From NCBI GenBank assembly GCA_033558025.1, contig JAUCEF010000017.1:2480001-2544000 (forward strand): a DNA stretch of 64,000 bases, in the 5' to 3' direction. Origin of the DNA: Phytophthora sp. 'mugwort'. Taxonomy: Eukaryota; Oomycota; Peronosporomycetes; Peronosporales; Peronosporaceae. Both the position numbers and the translations under genes were made by a program. This document shows, piece after piece, positions 54,910-64,000 of this stretch (position 1 is the stretch's first letter; every line of letters starts with the position of its first letter). The notes under the pieces are model-generated. The model was not told where the DNA came from, ran no database searches, and worked only from the letters and a program-made list of their open reading frames with translations.

Positions 54910-55721
54910 ATGTCAGGCGACGAGGGCGAGAAGAAACTGCACAGCGGCTATCACGGCTGGATGAAGACGATCCCCAAGACGTCGCAGGTTAGTTCGTCAA
55001 TTGCACACTTAATTGGGAGGTTACTTTTGCGACTAAAATGGAGGCTAAAATGTGATGGCGGAATTCCGTGGCAGGACTTCACCCCCGTGCGGATCGAGAA
55101 CGCGGCGACGGAGGCGGCCCCCGTTAGTCGTAGCGACTCGAGCTCGGTCTGGAACAGTGCTGGCACCTGGTACGTTGCGCACTTACTGGTCGCTTCATTA
55201 GGGAAAGAGTTTTTGTTTCTTCTGACTGGGGTGTTTTTCTATGGCTGTGGGGCAGGGAGGAGCGCGATAAGTCCGAGTGGGCGCGTGAGCGTCTAAAACA
55301 CCACATCCTGACGTCGTTCAGCTTCGAGGACAAGGTGCAAGGGCTTTCCATCAAAGCCACGTCCTTTGTGCGGTGCGACGGAGAGGCTAAGGTTTGTTGT
55401 GTTGATGTGTTTGAGGGCAAGTGGCCACGTTTGGCTGAGGTTTCTGTGTGGCGATTGCTGCTGCAGGTTGTTTTTAGTCGTGGCAAGAAGCGTTGTGGCT
55501 ATGAGCTTTCGGTCAAGTTCGCGTGGGAGAGCGGCGACGACGTTTCGGGTCACGTAGAGCTGCAGGACTTTGACGACACGAGCGGCGACGAGTATGAAGT
55601 GCTGGTCACGGCGGACGGTAGTGGGCAGCGCGAGCTAGCTGCCAAAAAGGCTGTGATTGATAAGGAGCCCGAACTGCGCAAGCTGCTTGCCCTTTGGAAG
55701 CAGGAGCTGGTACAGCAATAA
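54910..55721 (+). CDS. Activator of Hsp90 ATPase, N-terminal-domain-only (Aha1/Hch1-like)
   Basis: Four exons: 54910-54987, 55075-55169, 55256-55391 and 55467-55721, phases 0, 2, 0, giving 187 residues. The Aha1 N-terminal domain binds the middle domain of Hsp90 and stimulates its ATPase in the cytosol. Seen: the start motif WNSAGTWEERDKSEWARERL, then FEDKVQGLSIKATSFVRCDG, GKKRCGYELSVKFAWE and the amphipathic end LRKLLALWKQELVQQ. The C-terminal Aha1 domain is absent; the stop is clean, so this is like yeast Hch1 rather than a truncation. An N-terminal leader of about 55 residues precedes the domain. Intron 3 is 75 nt with no stop, so a form with it retained would also be open; the spliced form matches the family. 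Confidence 0.85.
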
Positions 55722-55789
55722 ATCAAATCAATACATTGTGTACACCTGCGTGTGTGCGTGACTTTTAAAATGACTAAATAGGTTGTTGC

Positions 55790-58700
55790 TTATCTGCGGC
55801 GTGGGGTTGGAGGCACCAACGACTCGTTTCGAATGCTGACAAGAGACTTCTCCATCAGACTCGACAGATCCGCCATTGCGTTTGAAGCACGTCGCGATTG
55901 CGGGTACATCATGCGGTACGACGCGTCCGAGTCGTCTTCTGTGCCGTGAGACGATGACGACATGTGCAACGCTGCCTTTGCTGGGACCCCAGCACCGCCG
56001 TTCTTCATGGCCAACTTGGCTTTCCGCTTCCACTTGCTGGCCTGCATGATAAAAGCGCGCGTCCCATTAGCAAACTGTTGCTATCGATGGTACAGGAACT
56101 CACTAGTACCTACCGTTTCTCGAAGCTCTTCCGTCTCCTTGTCAAGTTTTTGCTGCGTTTCTTTCAGCTCTTCTTCGGTCCGCTCTAATGTCATTCTCTT
56201 AATAAAGAGGATACAGAGCCTCCGTCAGTATTGACACTCGTATAAAACCTCGCACACTTCAACATACCAACTCGATAAGCTCATTCTTCGCATGGCTTGT
56301 GGCTCGTCGTTCTGATTCCAGCATATCCCGCAATTGATTCATTGCCGTCTGCACAGTAAGTCAGTCAATACTACGTAAGTGCTAGTCAAACTCATGAATC
56401 CCACCACAAAAATGAATGAGCGTACCTCATAATCCTGGTCAGATTTTATAATCGCTCGATCGTGGCGTTGTTTCAGCTGCTCGATCCGCAGCTCGTACTC
56501 TGTTCGAAGCTCTAGAAGCTCTTGCTCTTTTCGCTTCTGCAATGTCTGTCGAAGTAGCTCCATCTCTCGTAACACGGTATCCTTCTCAAAACGAAGCAAG
56601 TTGTTCGCTTCATGCCATTTCCCTTTACTGTCCAAAACCTCCTTCTTCTCCGCTTCTTTCGCTGCAAGATCCCGACGTAGTGCAGAAACCGTTTGCTCGT
56701 TTGTCTCCCTCTCTCTCTTGATCGTTCGGACGATACGGAGATACCACGGAAGATGCCCGTCGTACTCACTCTCATCGGCACCGCGCGTTGCCTCACCCCA
56801 CAGAAATTCCAATGCTTTCTTTGCAGCTTCTAACTCTGATACTAAGGGAGCGCTTACGCCTTCTTTCGTGCTGATAGTCACCTCAGCTATAGCCTTTTGA
56901 ATCGCTTGTGCTTGCGTTTCTTGGAGACGCGTTGTAAGTTTCGCTAGTTCATCCGAAAGATGTCGAGGATCCCACACACTTTGCTCATCGTCAGCGTCCA
57001 TCGTCCCGTCACTCTGCATGTTAACTGTGAATTCTGATCCACCCTGTTTAGCCAGCGACGCAGCAAACCCGCGGTATTTCTCACACATAGCTTTCTGCAT
57101 CTTCAAAAGAGCACTCACTCGCTCCTTTTCTTCCACTTCTTTTAAAGTTGCAGCCTCTGCAGCAGACATTCGCTCCTGCAGGCGCGACTGCTCCACCAAT
57201 CGATGCCTATGTTCCTCTTCAAGCTTCTGCAGAGCTCGCTGCAACTCGGAGTTTAAATCGGCTTTGGCCGTGAGTTGTGCCTCCAGCTCCTCCAACTCTT
57301 GAGACTTCTTTTCTAGTCTGTCGACGACCTGGTCATATTTCGTCTGATCGTTTACCCGTTGACTTGAAAGCACTTGATCCATTTCCTTGTCCTTTTGAGC
57401 CATACGCTTCTTCCACTCTTGTTTGTCTTCCTTTGCTTTGCGCCTCCACACTGCATCCGCCTCTTGTAAGAGATCATCTGTACGCTTCTTCCATTCCCCA
57501 CCTGCCAAATCGAGCTCCTTTTGCAAATGAATCCAGCCTACGTTCATTTCATTCATGACATCTTTGCGCATTCCCTTCCAATCACGTGCCAGTTGCTGGA
57601 GGCTTTGACGGTAAACGTTCCGACCCTTTTCTCGATCAATCTTGACTCGTTCAGCAACTTTTTCTGCCTTTAGTGCTCTCATTTCTGCAATGACGCGTTT
57701 ACTTCGCTCCTCTTCCATAGCTTCGTTTGCAGCGTTTACTCGGCCATTCATCGATTCCGTTAAGTTCTTGTACATTCGGGATAAATCTGTAAATTCTTTT
57801 CTTTGCTTCACGCTCTCGCTCTTCATTTTCTCCACCATACTCTGCAAGGAATCCTTAGCAGCAGTTAACTCACCCACAGACACTTCCAAGTGGTTAGCCT
57901 TTGTTTCCTGTTCCGTGTGCCCCAGTTGTGCCTCTTGAATTGTTTCCTGAAGTTTACGCAGATGCGCGTCATACTGCAATGACACGTTACGCAACCCGCG
58001 GGTACTTTCTTCCTCCATAGCTGACATTTCCGCCGCGAAGTGTTCTTCTCGTGCTTGGATATGGTGTTCGAGTACTGCAATCCGGTCCAGCAGTTCCTTC
58101 TTTGACTGTTCGCTTGATTCTACAGATGTGTCAAGAGAGTTTTCGAGGTGAGCAGCCGCTTCGGTGAGGCGCGCAAGTTGCTCACGGAGATTCTCGTTTG
58201 ATTTCTGAGCACTAGCAGCCACAGCCTCACTCTCTTCTTTCTGAACAACTGCAGTCTTGCACTGCTCCCCCAGCGACTGGCACTGGGTTTGCAAATCCCT
58301 TACTACAGTGCGAAGTCTGCCGAGATTCTCGTTAGCTTCCTCCAGTCTTTGAACGACTGTACGCTTCGCGTCCTTGGATTCTTCATACTCACTCTTAAGA
58401 GTTACGTATGCCTGGCGCTCGCTCAGCAACTGCTCCTCAATTCGTTTCTTTTCCGCCCTTGCCTCGTCCAGTGACATCTCTAATTTTTGAATGCCCTTCC
58501 TCACGTTCACCATCGCTGCTCGAAACTCAGACTCCTTTCGTTCCTGGAACTCCTGCATGAGTTTTTGCACCCGCTCTTCCGCCCGCAAAGCAGCTTGAGC
58601 TTCCTTTGCTTGTAGCTCTGCTGTATGCTGCGCAAGGGGGACACTATCGCCTCCTCCATGTTCTCGTTGATCTCTTCCCGAAAACCTTTCACTGTAGCGA

Positions 58701-60760
58701 CGCGCTTTGGGGGCCACTCTGACCACCGCATTTCTTGAGACTTGCGGATCCAGTACCTCGTCGTCATCGGTAGAGCCCACATTCAAGACGACGACACTCG
58801 GTGGAGCGGGTGCTGGTGACGGAGCTGCTGCTCTTTTCGCCTCTTCTTTTCGTCGACGTTCCTCCCGTTTTTCTTTTTCCACCAGAGCTCTTTCGCGCTC
58901 AATAAGACGCTTCTCTCGCTCATCAAACTCTTGCTGCATGCGCTTTTGCGTCATTTGAAGTGATCGCTGCTCTTCCTTACGCTCTTTTTCACGAGCCGCA
59001 TCCTCCGACCGCCTTCGCCGCTCAAGCTCTTCCTCTTCTTGTTGTGCGAGCTTTGCCTTCTCCCACTTTGCAGCTGCAACATTAGCAGTTTCCAGTGTCA
59101 TCTGTCGAGCTTGAAGGAGATCTGCGTGTTGGTTCTCCAGTGCACTATCGTATTTCTCCTTTAGTTCCTGAATTCGCGCGTCTTGTTTCGCTACGAATTC
59201 ATTTTGCCAGCGCGTTCGAGCCTCAAGCTCCTTCTCTTGCGCTCCTTGACGGCATTGCCGAGTCATAGCCTCTTGAAGTGACGAAATCTTGCGTTCGTAC
59301 TTGTCTTTCGCCTCAGCGATCACATTCTGGAGATTGGCGACCTTTTCCTGTTCCTTTTCCAGTGCATGCCGCAACTGCACAATTTCCCTCTCGAGGGCTC
59401 CAACTTGCTTTTCGTGTCGCAACTTTGTCTCTACTTGATGAGCTTCTGTTGCTGCTCCACGTTCTTCCAGTGACGTTATTTTCTTCTCCGCTTTGGCCAG
59501 CGCTTCTTGTCTGAATTTCAGCTGATCAATTGCCCGCGTGACCTCACTCTGCTTCGCTTTAAGCGCATCCTGGGCTTGTCTTCCAACAGTGTCGAGCTGA
59601 GTCTGCAACTGTTTTGCCTGCTCCTCGCTTTTCAAGATAAGCGCCGCTTTTTCCTTCATCTGCTCGTTCATATACTGCTCCACCTGCTCACCAAACTCTT
59701 CATATCTCCTTTTTAGGTCTTCATGATCCTTTTCTGCAAGTGCGGCCATTTGCTGATGATGCGAAAGTTCCGACTGTAAACGCGCTAGTTTGCTCGGATA
59801 ATCCTCGCTCTGTAACTGCTGCAGCGCCTGTGCTACGTCCCCAGTTTTGCTCTCCGACAGCGACAGCAAGTGCTTCAAATGCTTCACCTCTTGCTCACTT
59901 GCCTGCCTCTCCAGCTCCAATTTCTACAGCAGTCACAACGCCAACAAATTGTCAATACCAACGGCACATTAACTCTTAGCACCACAATTACGCACATTTA
60001 TCGCCTCCTGCAACAGCTTCAAGCTCCGTTCCAATTCACCACGCGCAGTGAGTCCCCTTTCCCCTTCTTGCTGCATCTTCGTCTTCAGCGCTTCGTTTTC
60101 CAGTTGCAACGTCTCCATCGCGCGCACGCTCTGCTTCAGCGCGTCCACCTCTCTTCTCGCTGCGTCTCGCTCTTCACTCACAGCTCTACATCGCGTCTCG
60201 AAATCCCCTTCTCTCTTCTTCTGCTCATGTACCTCCTTCACCCTCACATCTAACTGATGATGCAGCGCCTGGATGTCTCGCTGCGCAAGCCTCCACTGTC
60301 GTTGGGCGTCGCTCTCTCTCTTTTGTACAATTTGCAGCTTCTGCTGAACCTCTCGCAGATCGCTGGCCTGCCATGCGATCTGGTCGCTCATGGCCTTGAC
60401 ATAGCGTTCCCTTTCCCCGTAGAAGCACTCGTGGACGATCTCGCCCAGCCGCGCGCTCGCGTACTCGTGGGTTAGCGCGTTCTCCTGTAAACAGTGAACG
60501 GTGGCGTCCTCCTGCACCTGATTCACGACCTCCTGCACGCGATTGGCCAGCGCCTCCAATCTTTGCTCGTAGGCCTGCTGCAGCGATGTGTAGCGCAGCC
60601 GAAACTTTTTCTCGATTGAGTGTTTGAGCTCTCTGCGGGCCGAGGGGTCCGAGGGTCTCTTAAGACTTTTGGCCAACTTTGGGCGGATCTTGTGACCTCT
60701 AGATGAAGTGGGAGAGTCCGAGCTGCTGTCCAAGGATGCGGAGGATGCTGCAGGGTCCAT
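55790..60760 (-). CDS. Large coiled-coil protein, 1,559 residues
   Basis: Five exons, all phase 0: 60760-59996, 59923-56426, 56348-56268, 56197-56114 and 56041-55790. The ATG at 60760 (MDPAASSASLDSSSDSP) is preferred over upstream in-frame Mets because it begins a typical Ser-rich leader. Residues 65 to about 1470 are nearly continuous heptads rich in Glu, Gln, Lys and Arg, including a charged ER/K stretch (EEEELERRRRSEDAAREKER). One Pro/Ala-rich break (about 618-686, PSPAPAPPSVVVLNVG) divides it into two rods. The C-terminal 80 residues are Ser-rich and non-helical (MYPQSRRASNAMADLSSL). No motor, kinase or membrane segment is seen. Such proteins are often centrosomal, basal-body or Golgi scaffolds, but I cannot assign it. 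Its 3' end converges on Aha1, 68 bp apart. Confidence 0.85.
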
Positions 60761-61070
60761 GGCCGTTGTCGGATGTGCGTGTATGCCGCCGGTTTCGTCA
60801 CTTGGGGCGCAGGAAGAAGGCCATGTACAGTAGCAGCAGCTCGACTTCTGTTTCAAATTTGAATAATTTACCAAAAGTTTCCGCGGTTCTGATAGGCTAT
60901 AATGCAAATTAATGTTTTTTAACTAATATCATAGCTGCAGACAAAACGCAGAGTATATGATTGGTTAAAACTTGATGAGATGAAGCAGATACTAAGTTGG
61001 ATAATTCCAACAAAACGTTCGTCCGCTTCACTCGACTGCTGCTACGGACTTAATGCATGTTAAAAGGCAT
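60761..61070. promoter_or_regulatory. Gap between transketolase and the coiled-coil gene
   Basis: 310 bp that must hold the transketolase 3' end and the coiled-coil gene's promoter. ATTGGTT (a CCAAT box on the minus strand) occurs at about 60960. No initiator is placed. Confidence 0.4.
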
Positions 61071-63161
61071 CTAGTGATCCGCGGCCTTGAGCACACGCAG
61101 GGCGGGGCGATCGAAGAGGCTCGGAGCCTGGCGGCCGTCGTAGAACTTGACCAGTTTGCGGGCCTCGTCGGCGACGGTATTTGGGTTAAAGCCGAAGTGT
61201 TCCTTCAGCTGAGCGATCGTAGCCGAGGCGCCGAAGCGATCCAGGCCGAATTGCGTGTGCGAGTAGGTTGCCCAGCCGAAGGTAGTGGCGGCCTCCACGC
61301 TCATGGCGGGGATGCCCTCGCCAATGACGTCCTTCTTGTACTCGGTCGACTGCTCGTCAAACAGGTCGCGACACGGCACCGACACGATGCGCACCTTGTA
61401 GCTGGTCAATAGCTTAGCGGCGTCGATCGAGAGCGACACTTCCGAGCCAGAGGCAACCAAGACCAGGTCTGGCTCACCCTCCAACGACTCCACCTCGGTG
61501 CCGTTGGCGACGTTGGCGACGATGTAGGCACCCTTCGTCACAGCCTCGGCGGTCGAGTTGGCCAGGTTCGGGAGACCCTGGCGGGTCAGCGCGAGGACCG
61601 ACGTCTTGTGCTGGTTCTCCACAGCAGCAATGTAGGCACCCACGGTCTCGTTGCCGTCAGCGGGGCGGTAGACGTACATGTTAGGCATAGCACGCAGCGC
61701 CGCGTTCATCTCAATCGGCTGGTGGGTAGGGCCGTCCTCACCCAAGAAGATCGAGTCGTGCGTGGCCACGTAGATCACACCGAAACGCGACAGAGCGCTC
61801 ACACGTACGGCACCCATAGCATAGCCGATAAAGTTGTAGAAGGTAGCGCAGAACGGACGCACACCACCGTGGGCGAACAGACCGTTTGAGATGGCGGCCA
61901 TACCATGCTCACGCACACCAAAACGGATGTAGCGGCCAATTGGAGTGTTCTTCTGGAAATCACCCGACATGGACAGGTGCGTCAGGTTGGACGGGGTCAG
62001 ATCGGCCGAGCCACCCACAATCTCGGGCAAAGCTGTAGCGACGGCGTTCAGGGCAATCTCCGAGTACTGACGGGTGGCCTTGCTGGCGTCCGCGGGTGTG
62101 TACTTGGGCATGTTCTTCTTCCAGTCGACAGGCAGCTTGCCCTCCATGCGGCGTGTGAACTCAGCGGCCTCCTTGGGGTATTTCTCAGCGTACTTGGCGA
62201 ACAGCTCGTTCCACTTGTTCTCGTAATCGGCTCCCGAGACAGTCTTGTCGTAGTACTTTTTCACCTGCTCTGGGATGAAGAATGACTCCGAGCCCTTGAG
62301 GCCGAACTTCTCCTTGGTGGCTGACAGATCGTCGGGCTTCAGTGGGGCGCCGTGTACCGAGTGGGTATTCTCAAGCTTAGAGCCGAGACCAATCGTCGTG
62401 GTGATCTTGATGAGCGACGGCTTGTCAGTCATGGTCTTGGCCTTTTCAACGGCCTCGAGAATGGCAGCATGGCCGTAGTTGCCGTCCTCGACGGTCTGCA
62501 CGTGCCAGCCATAGGCCTCGTAACGCATCTGCACGTCCTCGGTGAACGAGATATCGGTTTTACCGTCGATAGTAATCTTGTTGTCATCGTACAGCACGAT
62601 AAGCTTGCCCAGGCCCAGATGTCCGGCTAGTGACGAGGCCTCCGAGGTGATGCCCTCTTGCAGGCAGCCGTCGCCGCAGATGGCGTACGTGTAGTGGTCG
62701 ACGATGTCAAGGCCGTCCTTGTTGAACTCGGCTGCCAGATGCTTCTCAGCGATGGCGAGACCCACCGCGTTAGAAAAACCCTGACCTAGCGGTCCCGTGG
62801 ACACCTCAACGCCAGGTGTGCAGAAGTTCTCCGGGTGACCGGGGGCCTTGGAGCCCCATTGGCGGAACTTCTTGAGCTCCTCGATGGGTAGGTCGTATCC
62901 CGTCAGGTGCAGCATGCTATACTGCAGGGCGCAGGCGTGGCCGTTGGACAGCACGAAGCGGTCGCGGTTGCTCCACTTGGGGTTCTTCGGGTTGAACTTC
63001 ATGGTCTTGCCGAAGAGCACGTGGGCCATCGGCGCACAGCCCATGGGGGCGCCCGGATGGCCCGACTTGCCAGCGCTCGGCTGGTCGGCCGATAGCATGC
63101 GGATCGTGTTGATGCACAGCTCCTCGCCGATGCGCGGCTTCTTGTCCACGTGGTCAGCCAT
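61071..63161 (-). CDS. TKT: Transketolase
   Basis: Single exon, 696 residues, the usual length. It transfers two-carbon units between sugar phosphates in the pentose phosphate pathway, using thiamine diphosphate and Mg2+. Seen: GHPGAPMG (35-42), SNGHACALQY with His75, the diphosphate/metal motif GDGCLQEG starting at 163 with N194 near its end, HSVHGAPL (268-275), the catalytic Glu in RFGVREHGM (Glu418), and TFYNFIGY (440-447). The start at 63161 is chosen because it gives MADHVDKKPR with a strong context (GCCATGG); the frame is open 36 codons further upstream, but that extension is not transit-peptide-like. There is no obvious targeting signal, so it is probably cytosolic. Confidence 0.97.
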   Translation of the reverse strand: MADHVDKKPRIGEELCINTIRMLSADQPSAGKSGHPGAPMGCAPMAHVLFGKTMKFNPKNPKWSNRDRFVLSNGHACALQYSMLHLTGYDLPIEELKKFRQWGSKAPGHPENFCTPGVEVSTGPLGQGFSNAVGLAIAEKHLAAEFNKDGLDIVDHYTYAICGDGCLQEGITSEASSLAGHLGLGKLIVLYDDNKITIDGKTDISFTEDVQMRYEAYGWHVQTVEDGNYGHAAILEAVEKAKTMTDKPSLIKITTTIGLGSKLENTHSVHGAPLKPDDLSATKEKFGLKGSESFFIPEQVKKYYDKTVSGADYENKWNELFAKYAEKYPKEAAEFTRRMEGKLPVDWKKNMPKYTPADASKATRQYSEIALNAVATALPEIVGGSADLTPSNLTHLSMSGDFQKNTPIGRYIRFGVREHGMAAISNGLFAHGGVRPFCATFYNFIGYAMGAVRVSALSRFGVIYVATHDSIFLGEDGPTHQPIEMNAALRAMPNMYVYRPADGNETVGAYIAAVENQHKTSVLALTRQGLPNLANSTAEAVTKGAYIVANVANGTEVESLEGEPDLVLVASGSEVSLSIDAAKLLTSYKVRIVSVPCRDLFDEQSTEYKKDVIGEGIPAMSVEAATTFGWATYSHTQFGLDRFGASATIAQLKEHFGFNPNTVADEARKLVKFYDGRQAPSLFDRPALRVLKAADH

Positions 63162-64000
63162 GGCTACAGTTACGAGGGGTGGTGGAAGAAGAAGAATAGG
63201 GTCGCTTGAGCCCCAAGGAGAGAATCCGGAAATGATAGAGTCTATTATTGGACCGCATGATCCAAGCAAACCGCGTCAGTAGCCCCCCTGCCGGAATCGC
63301 CTGGCATTGGCCGAGCGGGCTTTTGGCCAATCGTATCCATCCCCATAATCGTTTAAAACCGGTACATTTTGTGCGTTGCGACACCTTGCGATGACGTATG
63401 CGGCATCAGGATCTCTGGGCAGTTGACCAAGATTGACTGCTCGCTGCTGGCTCACCAGTGCTGAGGTCTATGATGGGACCCCTCAGCGATACGTGTACAC
63501 AAATATTAAAACTCTTGTTTTCTTGCCACGGCACACTACGCATCAAATGCCAATGTCAGGGTTTGAGGAGACCAATGCCTATGCCGAGACGGCAGGACCT
63601 ACGCGTAATACGGCCGTCGCATGGTGCTTACGATCCTTTGCTGGTATGTAAGCCTTCGATTCGGACTCACTCACCGACGGCAGAGTCCACTTCATAAATG
63701 ACAGAGTCACCAAACTGCACCGAATGAAAACAACAAGTCGGTGGTGTTTGAAGCATCGCCAAGCACAAAAAAATACAGTTGAATTCTTCAAGTACACATC
63801 ATGCGGCAGTCATAAAACCACACAGGTTAGATAATAAATATTTTCTTAAAACCATATAGCTCACATAATATTATTATGTTGGATTGAATGTCTATTTGAA
63901 ACGGATTCTATTTTATAGAAAAATTTAATAACTTGACATGTACATACTGCCAAGATTCATGTATTGGCACACCACACGCCCAACGCCAATCGACATCAAC
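63162..64000. other. Transketolase upstream region, then gene-free DNA
   Basis: The first 300 bp should carry the transketolase promoter. On the minus strand there are two close GCC(A)AAT/GGCCAA-type motifs near 63300-63330 and an initiator-like ATCATTTCC at 63226-63234. From 63400 to the window end I find no recognisable coding sequence. Confidence 0.4.

Noticed and set aside
63162..63269. N-terminal extension of transketolase (36 more codons)
   Set aside because: The frame is open upstream to 63269, but the extension does not look like a targeting peptide and the ATG at 63161 has the better context and the usual start.
1..64000. CRISPR array, bacterial operon or phage signals
   Set aside because: No regular repeat-spacer pattern. 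Introns, nuclear protein families and eukaryotic transposons show the DNA is eukaryotic.

Overview
The window looks like nuclear DNA of an oomycete, probably from the Phytophthora/downy-mildew side. The clues are very short introns (about 55-86 nt, GT...AG), small gaps between host genes, and decayed transposons whose best-preserved blocks (piggyBac, PIF/Harbinger with a partner Myb-like ORF, Tc1/mariner, MULE, pogo, Ty3/gypsy with a chromodomain) have the character of oomycete families. The genus cannot be fixed from the sequence alone.

The window splits in two. From about 0.2 to 44 kb it is a transposon graveyard with almost no host genes. In order it holds: the 5' end of a minus-strand gene (1-156); a small foldback (1324-1404); a PIF/Harbinger element with intact ends (2929-5449); an unidentified broken ORF (5974-6745); a mariner remnant (8330-9475); a second Harbinger element (10306-12716); a MULE remnant (12990-14232); a gypsy element split by a complete piggyBac (15829-19511, TTAA on both sides); a LINE 3' fragment; a second piggyBac with an inverted block (23915-25920); a DOT1-like methyltransferase pseudogene (26040-26700); a gypsy element with both LTRs that interrupts another ORF (30428-36309); a second gypsy polyprotein on the plus strand (37536-42268); and a cysteine-peptidase-like ORF (42389-43003). 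Every element ORF I read is broken, apart from most of one Harbinger Myb-like gene.

From 44.1 to 63.2 kb the DNA is gene-dense and the genes are intact. They are: a MULE-derived SWIM/zinc-knuckle protein with a spliced C-terminal exon (44133-46420); an ABC-class ATPase with an RGG N-terminus (46606-48714); a TIR element abutting a pogo element (48846-51441); a NELF-C/D (TH1) protein carrying two N-terminal WW domains (51916-54710); a divergently transcribed single-domain Aha1 (54910-55721); a 1,559-residue coiled-coil protein (55790-60760); and transketolase (61071-63161). I resolved exon borders for all multi-exon genes. In each the phases close and the spliced frame stays open.

The host genes do not form one pathway: transcription elongation control, Hsp90 co-chaperone, pentose phosphate metabolism, a putative cytoskeletal or structural coiled coil, and a putative nucleic-acid ATPase. 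The most unusual points are the WW-WW-NELF-C/D fusion, the probably domesticated MULE gene, and several nested insertions whose empty sites can be read directly because a reading frame runs on across them.
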